Origin: Caballeronia sordidicola
GTDB taxonomy: Bacteria > Pseudomonadota > Gammaproteobacteria > Burkholderiales > Burkholderiaceae
DNA length: 64,000 nucleotides
Direction: 5' to 3'
Assembly (NCBI RefSeq): GCF_001544455.2
Contig: NZ_FCOC02000006.1
Coordinates: 62,001-126,000, forward strand
In this document: positions 26,465-35,234 of the stretch, in pieces
Numbering within the stretch: the first letter of the stretch is position 1
How the letters are laid out: every line of letters begins with the position of its first letter
Position numbers and translations under genes: made by a program
The notes under the pieces: model-generated
The model's input: only the letters and a program-made list of their open reading frames with translations
Told to the model about the DNA's origin: nothing
Databases searched by the model: none

Positions 26465-26692
26465 TTCAACCATGCTTACTTGTAAGCCAGTCGCGCAACG
26501 CCGGCGCGGTCCACCGAGAGGTCGTCTGGTAATGCCGGCGCGGCAGCGCAACTCATGCTCGATCACCTTGATCACATTGAAGGGGCGCTGAACCTCGACG
26601 CGGTCGATAACGAAGTTGATCTGGAAGCAATCTTCAAGCGCAGACGCGCTGACGATCCGCGGTTATTCCTGACGAGACTGGAACGTTCTCTC

Positions 26693-27746
26693 ATGCCTGA
26701 CTCCTGCATATCTGCTGTCGCGCGCATTTGCTTCCGGCAAATCGAATCCTGTTGAGGTCGCCGAGGCGGCGTTATTGAAAGCGGCGGCTGTTCCGGCCGT
26801 GTTTCTTTCAACCACGCCCGAACGCGCGATCAGGGAAGCCGAGCAATCGGCAAGAGGATGGCGCGAGGGCCGCCCGCCCGGTCTGCTCGATGGCGTGCCG
26901 ATAGCGTGGAAAGACTTGTTCTATATGGCTGGAAAAGTAACCACCGCCGGATCGGCCGTCCTCGCTGCACGGCAGGCGGCTCGCACCGATGCGCCGCTGG
27001 TCAGCGCAGGCGCTCGCACCGGCATGGTGTGCATCGGCGAGACCGGGTTGAGCGAGTTTGCGTTTTCAGGGCTCGGACTTAATCCTTATTTCGGCACTGC
27101 CATCAATCCTCGCGTCGACAACGGCCGGCGCGCGCCAGGCGGATCGTCATCGGGCGCGGCGGTCGCGGTGGCAACGGGCATTGTGCCAGTCGCGGTCGGC
27201 ACCGATACCGGCGGTTCGATTCGCGTGCCGTCGGCATTCAACGGCCTTGCCGGTTTTCGCGCGAGCGTTGCGCGCTATTCGCGCGAGGGCATGGTCGGGT
27301 TATCGGCGACACTCGACACGTACCGACCGCTTGCCACCAGCGTGGCCGACTGCGTGGCTTTCGACGTCGTCATTCGTGGCGTGGACGTGGTATTGCCTGA
27401 AGACGCCACGATGCCGGGAGCACGCTTTATAGTCGATCCAGGATTGCTCACGTCATTGTGTCACGGAGCCGGTCGCTGCGAATTTCAAGCGCTTCATCGC
27501 GAGGCTGGAAGACACGGGCGCCATTGTTGAACGCAAGCCGCTCGCCACGTTATCAGGCTTCAGCGACGTGATGCGAGAGCACGGCTGGGTCGGTGGCATG
27601 GAAGCGTTTCTGGTGCATCGCGCGCTGCTCGATCGTCCAAAGCAGCGCGTATCGATCAGCGCGTGCTCACGCGTCTCGAAGCGAACCGGGTTGTACCACC
27701 GGACTGTCCTCGGCAGCTTCTCGCGTGGCGCACTGCGAACCTGATT
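26693..27746 (+). pseudogene. Amidase-signature hydrolase, multiply frameshifted
   Basis: An amidase-signature enzyme is legible from YLLSRAFASGKSNPVEVAEA through DGVPIAWKDLF (catalytic Lys), a GAVTTAGS-like KVTTAGSAVL, PGGSSSGAAVAVATG (Ser of the Ser-cisSer-Lys triad) and GTDTGGSIRVPSAFNGLAGF. Frameshifts occur near the start (about 26,700), at about 27,455 (afterwards VTEPVAANFKRFIARLEDTG) and at about 27,645. The last recognisable piece is [20 protein letters not shown], after which the sequence passes in frame into a polysaccharide deacetylase. The last third of the amidase is missing. The gap 26465-26692 shows no gene. Confidence 0.8.
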
Positions 27747-27747
27747 G

Positions 27748-28338
27748 CGATGACGTCCGAGCAAGAGGAAGCGGTGCTCGACCGCAGCATTGAGTTGGTG
27801 ACACAGTTATCGGGCCGGCGCCCGACCGGCTACGTTGCACCCCGGTGGGAATTCAGTTCTGTGACGAATGAACTGCTGGTCAAGAAGGGCATCAAGTACG
27901 ATCACAGCCTGATGCACAACGACTTCCACCCGTACTACGTTCGAGTGGGCGATACCTGGACCAAGATCGACTATAGCAAGCATCCGGGCGCCTGGATGAA
28001 GGCGCTCGTGCGCGGTCAGGAAACGGATCTGGTCGAGATTCCGGCGAATTGGTATCTGGACGGTCTCCCGCCAATGATGTTCATTAAGAAGTCGCCCAAC
28101 AGCCATGGCTTTGTGAACCCGCGCGACATTGAGCAGACGTGGCGCGTTCAGTTTGACTGAGTGTATCGCGAGCACGGCGACTACGCCGTGTTCCCGATCA
28201 CGATTCATCCGGACGTCCGCAAGTGCTGCTGATGCTTGAACGCTTGATACACTATTTTCGCTCGCACGAGGGTGTGCGGTTTGCACTTGCGACGACACTG
28301 CCGATGACTTCCTCGCCCGTTTTCCGCGCAGCAAATAA
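27748..28338 (+). pseudogene. PuuE-like polysaccharide deacetylase fragment
   Basis: The frame reads [50 protein letters not shown] and [20 protein letters not shown], as in allantoinase/PuuE-type polysaccharide deacetylases. TGA at 28158-28160 replaces the usual Trp after RVQFD; the frame then continues VYREHGDYAVFPITIHPDV, breaks again at about 28,218, and the end is legible as CDDTADDFLARFPRSK with TAA at 28336-28338. The N-terminal third is absent. A full-length relative is at 44311. Confidence 0.8.
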
Positions 28339-28757
28339 TGCACTGAACCTATCCATCGAAGAGCGTCTGCCGGAATCGGCGGGACATAATTTCGGCAGGA
28401 CGCTGGGCGCCTATCCCGGCAGTTCAGTGATTCAATAGTTCAAGTTTACGAACTTTCAGGAGTGAGGCAAACATGTGCGGCTGCTTGGCGGAGATTACCA
28501 CTGGTCGAACGCCACCGCGCCCCTGGCGGGTGCGAACCCGCGTCGGCAGCGGTTGATTCAGGCGGCACTCGCCAATCGAGTCCTGATGCCGTTCCGGCTG
28601 AAACTTGATGACTTCCACGGGCAGTCGTTCGTGCTGATGTCGCCGACGGGGGCAAGCGAATTGGTCAGCGACTTCTCGCAGGTCTGGCGCGTGGCTGAGC
28701 GCATGCTTGGCCGGCCACTTGACCCGCTGACTCTTTTACAGACGAAGCGGCGCCGCC
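28339..28757. other. Degenerate interval, one unrecognised open frame
   Basis: A plus-strand reading from about 28,475 to 28,757 contains NATAPLAGANPRRQRLIQAA and KLDDFHGQSFVLMSPTGASE with protein-like composition, but I cannot assign a family. It has no start with a ribosome site and runs into the CobW gene. Given the decay on both sides it is probably another gene fragment. Confidence 0.4.
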
Positions 28758-29826
28758 ATGAGCCTCGCCTACGAGATCTTGCCGCTTACCCTTGCAACCG
28801 GTTTCCCCGGCAGCGGTAAATCGACGTTACTCGCCGACGTTCTGCAGGGTGACGCCGCTCGCGATACCGCCGTTCTCGTCAACGAATTCGGCGACGTCGG
28901 GCTAGATCATCTCTTGATCGGGGAGGTGGATGCACGCACCGTGCTGTTTGATAACGGTTGTGTCTGCTGTTCGATTCGCGGCGAGTTGAAAGACGCGCTC
29001 GCAACGCTTTATTCACAGCGCGCACGCAGCGAGACGCTGGCGTTCTCGCGAGTCGTGCTGGAAACGACGGGGCTTGCGACACCCGCGCCGATCATCGCTA
29101 CGTTGCTTGGCGATCCGGTGATCCGCAGTCACTACGCGCTGAATGCGATCATCACTGTGGTCGACGCAGTGAACGCGCGAGCAGCATGCGCACTATCCTG
29201 AATGGATCGCTCAGGTGACTGCTGCGGACCGCCTGCTGATCAGCAAGCCGGATCTTGTTGATCAAGCTACACTAACGGACCTGACGGCCATGCTAACGGC
29301 GCCCAACCCAGCCGCGCAGGTTCTGGTTCGCGGCAATGTCTCGCACGCGCAAGGTATTGGTGGACATAGCGGACGCGCGCTGCTCGACATGCTGTTTGCA
29401 TCGGCGAGCTTGACTGACCTGGTCATGCGGATGGGCAGGGTGTGCCGCCATGCTGTGGTCGATGGCGGTCCGCTTGCGCATCGCGAGGAGCAAGCGCCGT
29501 CGATTAACTCTTTCTGCATGCAAATTGATTCGCCTCTCGACTGGCACGTCTTCACGCTATGGTTCACGCTGCTCCTCAACCGTCACGGCCACAAGATCTT
29601 GCGCGTGAAAGGGCTGCTCGACATTGCTAATTCGGATCGTCCCGCCGTGCTGCACACAGTTCAACATCTCGTTCATTTGATGCTGCATCTGCAAGCGTGG
29701 CCTCAGGCCGACGAAGCTTCCCAACGGTGCTCGCGGCTTGTGTTCATTACCGAAGGTCTCGGCTTGAATGCAGTAGAAGCATCCTATGCACCGTTTCGAA
29801 ATCATCTCGAAGATACTGGTCATTGA
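28758..29826 (+). pseudogene. CobW/COG0523-family metallochaperone GTPase, frameshifted
   Basis: A CobW-type GTPase with Walker A GFPGSGKSTLL (about 15-25), Walker B-like VNEFGDVGLDH, the metal-binding CxCC in NGCVCCSIRGEL, ETTGLATPAPI, and after a one-base break near 29,178 the NKxD equivalent SKPDLVD and the C-terminal CobW domain (DWHVFTLWFTLLLNRHGHKI, then LRVKGLLDI). Restoring the frame across EQHAHYPEWIAQVTAADR would give about 355 residues. Such proteins deliver metal to hydrolases, including amidohydrolases, which fits the surrounding gene debris. It may be a true pseudogene or a single sequencing error. Confidence 0.8.
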
Positions 29827-29852
29827 GTGCGAGGCGAGTGCCGAAGTCGCCT

Positions 29853-31250
29853 TCATATCGTACTGCGGCTCGCGATGCTCCAGTGTAACAAGTTCAGCAT
29901 GTCCTTTCGACTCATCACGCTTTCTGCTTCCACTATCTCGATCAGTGGCCGGCCCGACTCGATCGCCTTCGCAACCAGAGCCGCAGTGCGTTCGTAGCCG
30001 ATTGCATCCTTCAGCGCCGGGGCTATCGCAGTCGACTCGAGCAGGTTGCGCTCGCTCGCATCCGCGTTGGCAATGATAGTCCGCACGCAATACACGTCAA
30101 ACATCGATATCGCTCGCGTGGCCGCCCCTATTGCCTTGAACAGCGACACAGCGATAAGAGGCATGTAGTTGTTGGTTTCCAGTTGTCCGTTGGCAGCCGC
30201 CAGCATGACGCTCTGATCCGCACCGGCCACGAAGTACGCGACCTGCGTGAGTCCCATTGCGTGGACCGGGTTGACCTTTCCGGGCATCATTGAAGAGCCG
30301 GCCTGCTGCGGTGCTAGACGAAGCTCACCAATCCCGCCACGCGGACCGGAACTGAGCAGTACGAGATCGTTTGCAACCTTGGCGAGCGCAAGCGTAGCCG
30401 TTTTCACAGTCGCCGACAGCGCGGCGAATTCATCCATGTTTTGCACCGCATCGAAGAGGTCGGTTGCGGGCGTAAGCGGCTCGCCGGCCAGTTCGGATAG
30501 CGCAGCCGTCACCGCATGCCGATACCCGTCGTAGGTCCCGAGCCCCGTGCCAACCGCGGTGGCGCCCAGCGCAATCGTGCTCAGGACTGGAATGTGTGTG
30601 TCGAGCAACGCTGTCATCCGTTCTGCGAGAGACGCATAGCCGCCGAACGCCTGACCGAGTTTCATCGGCAAGGCATCCTGCAAACACGTGCGGCCGATTC
30701 GCAGAATGCCCTCGAAGCTGGCCTGCTTCTCGCGCAATGACGCGGCCAATTGTCCAATGACGCTGCGCAACTGCCTGGCTTCATCGCGCAGGGCCAGCTT
30801 CACTGCGGTGAGCAGCACGTCGCTGGTGGACTGGGCGTAGTTGACGTGATCGAGAGGGTGGAGAAACGCGTAATCGCCCGGGCGATGTCCCATCAACTGA
30901 AGCGCGCGGTTGGTCAGCACTTCGTTGATGTTCATGTTGATCGACGTGCCGCACGAGCCCTCCAGCGGATCGACGATCAGCGCCGCGCCATGATTCCCCG
31001 CCGCGAGTTCCATGCAGGCCTGGACGATTGCATCGCATTGCGCGCGCGTGATCTTGCCGTGCCGTGCATTGACCCGCGCGATCACCATCTTCGTGCGCGC
31101 CAGCCATTTTACGAATACCGGGTAATGCGCCAGCGTCTCGCCGCTATACGGAAAGTTAGCCTGGCCGCGTAGCGCGTGGATGCCGTAAAGCGCGTCGGCC
31201 GGAAGTTCACATGTGCCGAGCGAGTCGGTTTCAGTGCGTCGTAGTTCCAT
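29853..31250 (-). CDS. aspA: Aspartate ammonia-lyase family enzyme
   Basis: A 465-residue aspartase/fumarase-superfamily lyase. The start RRTETDSLGTCELPADALYG matches aspartases; the substrate loop GSSMMPGKVNPVHAMG (about 315-330) is the superfamily signature with the catalytic serine; NYAQSTSDVL and INMNINEVL are further conserved blocks. Aspartases convert aspartate to fumarate and ammonia in the cytosol. It is slightly shorter than E. coli AspA (478) and divergent, so another amino-acid lyase is possible. ATG 31250 is chosen because the family start follows it. It lies 28 bases after an MFS gene on the same strand, so import and deamination are likely coupled. Confidence 0.82.
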   Translation of the reverse strand: MELRRTETDSLGTCELPADALYGIHALRGQANFPYSGETLAHYPVFVKWLARTKMVIARVNARHGKITRAQCDAIVQACMELAAGNHGAALIVDPLEGSCGTSINMNINEVLTNRALQLMGHRPGDYAFLHPLDHVNYAQSTSDVLLTAVKLALRDEARQLRSVIGQLAASLREKQASFEGILRIGRTCLQDALPMKLGQAFGGYASLAERMTALLDTHIPVLSTIALGATAVGTGLGTYDGYRHAVTAALSELAGEPLTPATDLFDAVQNMDEFAALSATVKTATLALAKVANDLVLLSSGPRGGIGELRLAPQQAGSSMMPGKVNPVHAMGLTQVAYFVAGADQSVMLAAANGQLETNNYMPLIAVSLFKAIGAATRAISMFDVYCVRTIIANADASERNLLESTAIAPALKDAIGYERTAALVAKAIESGRPLIEIVEAESVMSRKDMLNLLHWSIASRSTI

Positions 31251-31278
31251 TGTCTTGCAGTTCCTGGAGAGTCCTGTG

Positions 31279-32655
31279 TCAGCTTTCGAGCGACGCATGG
31301 CGTGTCTCGGGCGCCCAGATCGCGCATGCCACGCCACCCGCCGCCAGCACCCCGACGCAAAGATAAACCGCGGCCTGACCGCCATAAGTCGCGACGATGC
31401 TCGGAAACAGGAACGTCGTGACCGCCGATCCCACGCGGCTTGCGGCAACGGCAAATCCCAGCGCGGTCGCGCGAAGCTCGGTTGTGAACAACTCCTGCGG
31501 ATAGAGAAAGCAAAGATTGTTGGTGCCGCTCAATACGAGTGCGAAGATGGCGAACAAAGGCACCACGGCCGACCCCGGAAGATGCGAACCGAACGACAGG
31601 CACGCAAGCACGATTGCAGAGAGGAAGAAGCCCCACAGCAAAAATGCGCGCCTGCTGATCCGGTCAACAACGAGCGCACCGGCAACCGTGCCGAACAACA
31701 GAAAGACGTTGTAGATCAGGCCAGCGAGAAACTTGTCCTGAATGTGCAGCGACGCGAATACCATCGGCGAGAAAGTGCCGAGCGAAAAATAGGGGATCAC
31801 AAGGCACATATAAAAGAAGCAGGCGATGAAGAGCCGCGTGCGCCATTGCGCGGAAAACAGCCGGCTGACCGTCGTGCCCGCGTCCGAGCTTGCTTGTGCG
31901 CCCGAGGTGCTTTCGGCGGCACGGTTCAAAACAATGTTCGCGCCAATATTCTCGCGGATGATCGCCAGCGCTTCGGCGGTCCTGCCCTTGCGTTGCAGCC
32001 ACAGCGGCGACTCCGGTGTGCGCACGCGAAACAGGAACACGATTGCCGCGGGTATCGCGCTCGAGAGCAGCATCACGCGCCAGATATCAGGACCGCGATC
32101 CTTGAGCAGATAGCCGACCACGTACGCGCATGCATAGCCGAGCGCCCACGCAATGGCAAGCCAGCTAAGCAGCCGTCCGCGCAGCCGTATCGGCGAATAT
32201 TCGACCACCAGGGCCTTGCTCACGACATAGTCGAAGCCGAGCGTAATGCCGAGCAGCAGGCGCAGCACAAGCAGTTGCGTTGGACTCGTCACCCAGAACT
32301 GCGCCACCGAAATCAGCGCGAACAGCGCCATGTCGTAGTTGAACAGCGCCCGCCGTCCGAAACGGTCTACGAACGAGCCTGCAAACAGGCTCCCGGCAAA
32401 CAGCCCCGCAAGGGAAGCCGCGCCGAGAATGCCCAGCCACACGGCATTCAGATGAAGCTGCGGCGTGGCAATGGCGAGCGCAATGCCAATAATTCCAAGC
32501 ACGAAGCCGTCGCTGAACTGGCCGCCCGTGCCGGCGAACGTGACGCGCAAGTGAAACGGCGTGAGCGGCGCGTTTTCGAACGCGACGGTGGAGGGCGTGG
32601 AGGAATGCGCTGCAGCGGTTCCACTTGCTGCAGGTGCCTGCGTGGACATATTCAT
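31279..32655 (-). CDS. MFS transporter (sugar/organic-acid porter type)
   Basis: A 458-residue twelve-helix carrier. It has FVDRFGRRALFNYD (loop 2-3 signature), LGFDYVVSKALVVEYSPIRL with RGRLLS (helix 4-5) and RVRTPESPLWLQRKGR (the PESPRWL motif of the sugar-porter/MHS group). ATG 32655 has GGAGA nine bases upstream. It precedes the aspartase-family lyase and is divergent from a LysR gene, so it probably imports the amino acid or dicarboxylate used by the lyase. Confidence 0.85.
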   Translation of the reverse strand: MNMSTQAPAASGTAAAHSSTPSTVAFENAPLTPFHLRVTFAGTGGQFSDGFVLGIIGIALAIATPQLHLNAVWLGILGAASLAGLFAGSLFAGSFVDRFGRRALFNYDMALFALISVAQFWVTSPTQLLVLRLLLGITLGFDYVVSKALVVEYSPIRLRGRLLSWLAIAWALGYACAYVVGYLLKDRGPDIWRVMLLSSAIPAAIVFLFRVRTPESPLWLQRKGRTAEALAIIRENIGANIVLNRAAESTSGAQASSDAGTTVSRLFSAQWRTRLFIACFFYMCLVIPYFSLGTFSPMVFASLHIQDKFLAGLIYNVFLLFGTVAGALVVDRISRRAFLLWGFFLSAIVLACLSFGSHLPGSAVVPLFAIFALVLSGTNNLCFLYPQELFTTELRATALGFAVAASRVGSAVTTFLFPSIVATYGGQAAVYLCVGVLAAGGVACAIWAPETRHASLES

Positions 32656-32744
32656 GGATGTTGGTCTCCGTGCGATTGCTTTCTGTAAAATAATGTTGGC
32701 AATTTTAGGATCGCGCGATCGATGCGTCCCGCTGCGCCGGCCGA

Positions 32745-32759
32745 ATAAGGAATTCTTAT
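32745..32759. promoter_or_regulatory. LysR-type operator (T-N11-A dyad)
   Basis: ATAAG-GAATT-CTTAT contains T32746-N11-A32758 with five-base symmetric arms, the LysR box pattern. It is in the 134-base region between the divergent MFS and LysR starts. It is therefore a candidate binding site for the adjacent regulator. Confidence 0.6.
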
Positions 32760-32789
32760 GCACACATTTCGGAAAGCCATTTTCACGCG

Positions 32790-33809
32790 ATGGACACAGA
32801 GAGCCGAGGCCGGCGCACATGTGGCGAGAGTGCGGTGAGCAGGCAACAGGACCGCCCGGTCGATCTTTATCAGCTCGATGTGTTTCTCGCTGTTGCATCG
32901 ACGGGCAGCATGTCGGCTGCCGCCGGCGTGCTGGGAATCAGCCAGTCCGCTGTGTCACAGACCACGGCGCAACTCGAACAATCGCTCGGGCTGATATTGA
33001 TCGACCGGGCAAGACGGCCGCTGTCGCTGACGCCCGCGGGCCTGTATATAAGCGAAAACGCGGAACCCCTTATTGCGCTCGCACGCCGCATGAAGGCGCA
33101 GGCAACCGAAGTGTCGAAGTCCGAAGGGTCGTATTTGCGCATTGGCATGATCGACTCCGTAGCCAACACGATCGGCCCCAGTCTCATCAGAATGCTGGCG
33201 GCGCGTACCAGCGCATTGTCCGTGCAGATCGGCATGGCGACCGCGCAGGAAGAAGCGTTGCTTGGGCGCGATCTCGACATGATCATTTCCACCAACCCTT
33301 TCGTCGATCATCCCGCGTTCGAGCATCGACTGCTCTACCAGGAAAGCTTCGTTGCCATCGCGGGCCGTGGCGAGCGTACCGAAAGCCTGTCGCCGACGTT
33401 GCACACGCTTGCTGCTTCGTTGCCGTTCATCCGCTTTAGCCGGACGTCCACGCTCGGTATCCGCATAGAGCGAATCTTGCGATACAACAATATCGACGCG
33501 CAGCGAAAGCTCGAGGTCGACCACGCCGACACCATGACGCTGCTCGTGGCGCAGGGCTTGGGATGGGCCATTACAACGCCAACCTGCCTGATGCAGACAG
33601 GCACCCGCTTTGCCGACGCCGTGACCCTCGTTCCTATCGATAAAGGTAATTCCCTGCGCTCGATCTTCCTCGTCACGCGACGCGGCGAATTTCTCACGCT
33701 CTCGAATGCGATCGCCGATGCCGTGAGCGCGGCGCTTGACGGGCTGCTGGACGCGCACGCCTGGTTGAGACCGTATGTGCCTATGGACGAAGAAGCTTCC
33801 GACGAGTAG
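32790..33809 (+). CDS. LysR-family regulator, divergent from MFS/aspartase genes
   Basis: A LysR-type regulator of up to 339 residues. Its HTH is VDLYQLDVFLAVASTGSMSA followed by GISQSAVSQTTAQLEQSLGL (about 24-75 from ATG 32790), and the effector domain begins at LRIGMIDSVANTIGPSLI. The first 15-20 residues are not typical; GTG 32835 (VSRQQDRP) is a credible alternative start. It probably controls the MFS-aspartase pair through the site at 32745-32759. Confidence 0.85.
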   Translation: MDTESRGRRTCGESAVSRQQDRPVDLYQLDVFLAVASTGSMSAAAGVLGISQSAVSQTTAQLEQSLGLILIDRARRPLSLTPAGLYISENAEPLIALARRMKAQATEVSKSEGSYLRIGMIDSVANTIGPSLIRMLAARTSALSVQIGMATAQEEALLGRDLDMIISTNPFVDHPAFEHRLLYQESFVAIAGRGERTESLSPTLHTLAASLPFIRFSRTSTLGIRIERILRYNNIDAQRKLEVDHADTMTLLVAQGLGWAITTPTCLMQTGTRFADAVTLVPIDKGNSLRSIFLVTRRGEFLTLSNAIADAVSAALDGLLDAHAWLRPYVPMDEEASDE

Positions 33810-34060
33810 TGGCGCTGGCTTGGGCGCTGCGCAGCGTTGCCCAGACGTTGCGTGATCGTTCGGCGTCGAGCACGCGGAATATTGTTCGTGTAAAGCTTGA
33901 ATGGCGAGCGCAGCGGACTCCATGCTGCCCGGCATTGCGCAGTGGCGCTGTCTTCCATCCTTGTCGCGCAGATCCGCATTCTTTCTGATCGGCGTTGACA
34001 ACGGTCCTCCAACGAAGGCAAGTTACTCGACACCTCAAAACGCTGACCGGTTACCCGACG

Positions 34061-35074
34061 ATGGAACAAGCCTCCGAGAACGCTCTCGAAATGATCGCAG
34101 CGGCGGCTGAACCGCTGCGCGTCGGATTCTTTCTAGTCCCTGATTTCCCGATGATGACCTTCGGCGCCGCGGTCGATCCGCTGCGCCAGGCAAATCGCAT
34201 TGCAGGGCGGCCTCTATACAAGTGGAGCTTTCTATCCATTGACGGTGCGCCTGTTCATTCGAGCGCAGGCGTTCCGATTCCAATCGACCATGCGATTGCC
34301 GACATGCCTCCGTGCGATCTGGTCATCCTTTGCGCGGGGCTGAATCACGCGAAAGCTTACAAACCGGCGGTGTTCAAGTGGCTGCGCTCGGTGCATAGCC
34401 GGGGTTGCGTGCTCGGCGGTATTTGCGCGGGTCAGTTCATGATCGCGAAAGCGGGCCTGCTCGACGGGCGCCGCTGCGCCGTTCACTGGGAACTGCTCGC
34501 GGCCTTCCAGGAGGAGTTTCCGCGCAGCGTGGCGTCCAATGCCATCTTCGCGGTGGACGGTCCGTTCATTACGTCGTCGGGAGGCACGGTGACGCTGGAC
34601 ATGATGCTGTACGTCATTGCCGCGAGCAAAGGCCGTGATATTGCCAATGCGATTTCCGACCAGTTCAATCACCCGGAGATTCGACAGCAGGATTCGGCGC
34701 AACGCCTGCCGGCGCAAACGCGCTTTGGCATCCGCAATCCCAAACTGCTCGAAATCGTCAAGGTGATGGAGTCGAGCATCCAGAATCCCGTCGATCTTCA
34801 AGTGCTCGCACGGCGCGTGCAATTGTCGACCCGGCAGATTGAACGCCTGTTCGTCACGCATCTCGGCACGACCCCGTCGGCCTTCTATGCCGGTCTGCGC
34901 ATGGCCCGCGCGCACGACCTGATTCTGCAGACGGATCTGTCCATTTCCGACGTAGCGCAAATCTGCGGCTATATGTCGGCGGCGCGCTTCGGCCGGCTGT
35001 ATCGGACGCATTACGGCAGCACGCCCCGGGAAGTGCGTCAAGGCGGGATGGCGCGGCGCGCGTCGATCGCCTGA
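34061..35074 (+). CDS. GlxA-family (DJ-1/PfpI + AraC) transcriptional regulator
   Basis: A 337-residue regulator with an N-terminal DJ-1/PfpI-like effector domain (about 15-190: LRVGFFLVPDFPMMTFGAAV with DPLRQAN, and GGICAGQFMIAKAG at the nucleophile elbow). A C-terminal AraC HTH domain follows (about 225-330: LQVLARRVQLSTRQIERLF, DVAQICGYMSAARFGRLYR). This class includes CdhR, GbdR and Pseudomonas ArgR, activators of amine/amino-acid catabolism. ATG 34061 is chosen; a TTG at 33995 would add 22 atypical residues. It lies directly upstream of the long transporter/hydantoinase operon and is its likely activator. Confidence 0.88.
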   Translation: MEQASENALEMIAAAAEPLRVGFFLVPDFPMMTFGAAVDPLRQANRIAGRPLYKWSFLSIDGAPVHSSAGVPIPIDHAIADMPPCDLVILCAGLNHAKAYKPAVFKWLRSVHSRGCVLGGICAGQFMIAKAGLLDGRRCAVHWELLAAFQEEFPRSVASNAIFAVDGPFITSSGGTVTLDMMLYVIAASKGRDIANAISDQFNHPEIRQQDSAQRLPAQTRFGIRNPKLLEIVKVMESSIQNPVDLQVLARRVQLSTRQIERLFVTHLGTTPSAFYAGLRMARAHDLILQTDLSISDVAQICGYMSAARFGRLYRTHYGSTPREVRQGGMARRASIA

Positions 35075-35121
35075 CCTGGCGCGCTCATCTTTTTGCAATC
35101 GCCGCCGTGCAAAATGCGCGA

Positions 35122-35148
35122 TGTCGCTTTTTGTACCTGAAATGTCGC
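35122..35148 (+). promoter_or_regulatory. Tandem TGTCGC half-sites upstream of the hydantoinase operon
   Basis: TGTCGC occurs at 35122-35127 and again at 35143-35148, exactly 21 bases apart (two helical turns). Tandem direct TGTCGC half-sites with this spacing are the established pattern for the GlxA-type activator ArgR of Pseudomonas. Here they are 48 bases after a GlxA-family gene and 87 bases before the first operon gene. Confidence 0.65.
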
Positions 35149-35234
35149 ATTTGCGTTTTTGTCCAAAACTTGAATCGACTTAACCTTCACTCAGTCGTTC
35201 ATGCCCGCTTCCTCATTTATCCGGAGACCACGTA

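Noticed and set aside
26555..26755. Small open frame between etfA and the amidase remnant
   Set aside because: No ribosome site, and it overlaps the recognisable amidase N-terminus in another frame.
27663..28160. A genuine 165-residue hydrolase
   Set aside because: It is an accidental in-frame join of an amidase fragment and a deacetylase fragment, ending at a nonsense codon inside the deacetylase domain.
31213..32688. 491-residue plus-strand open frame
   Set aside because: Arg/Gln/Glu-rich antisense shadow of the MFS gene, with no recognisable domain.
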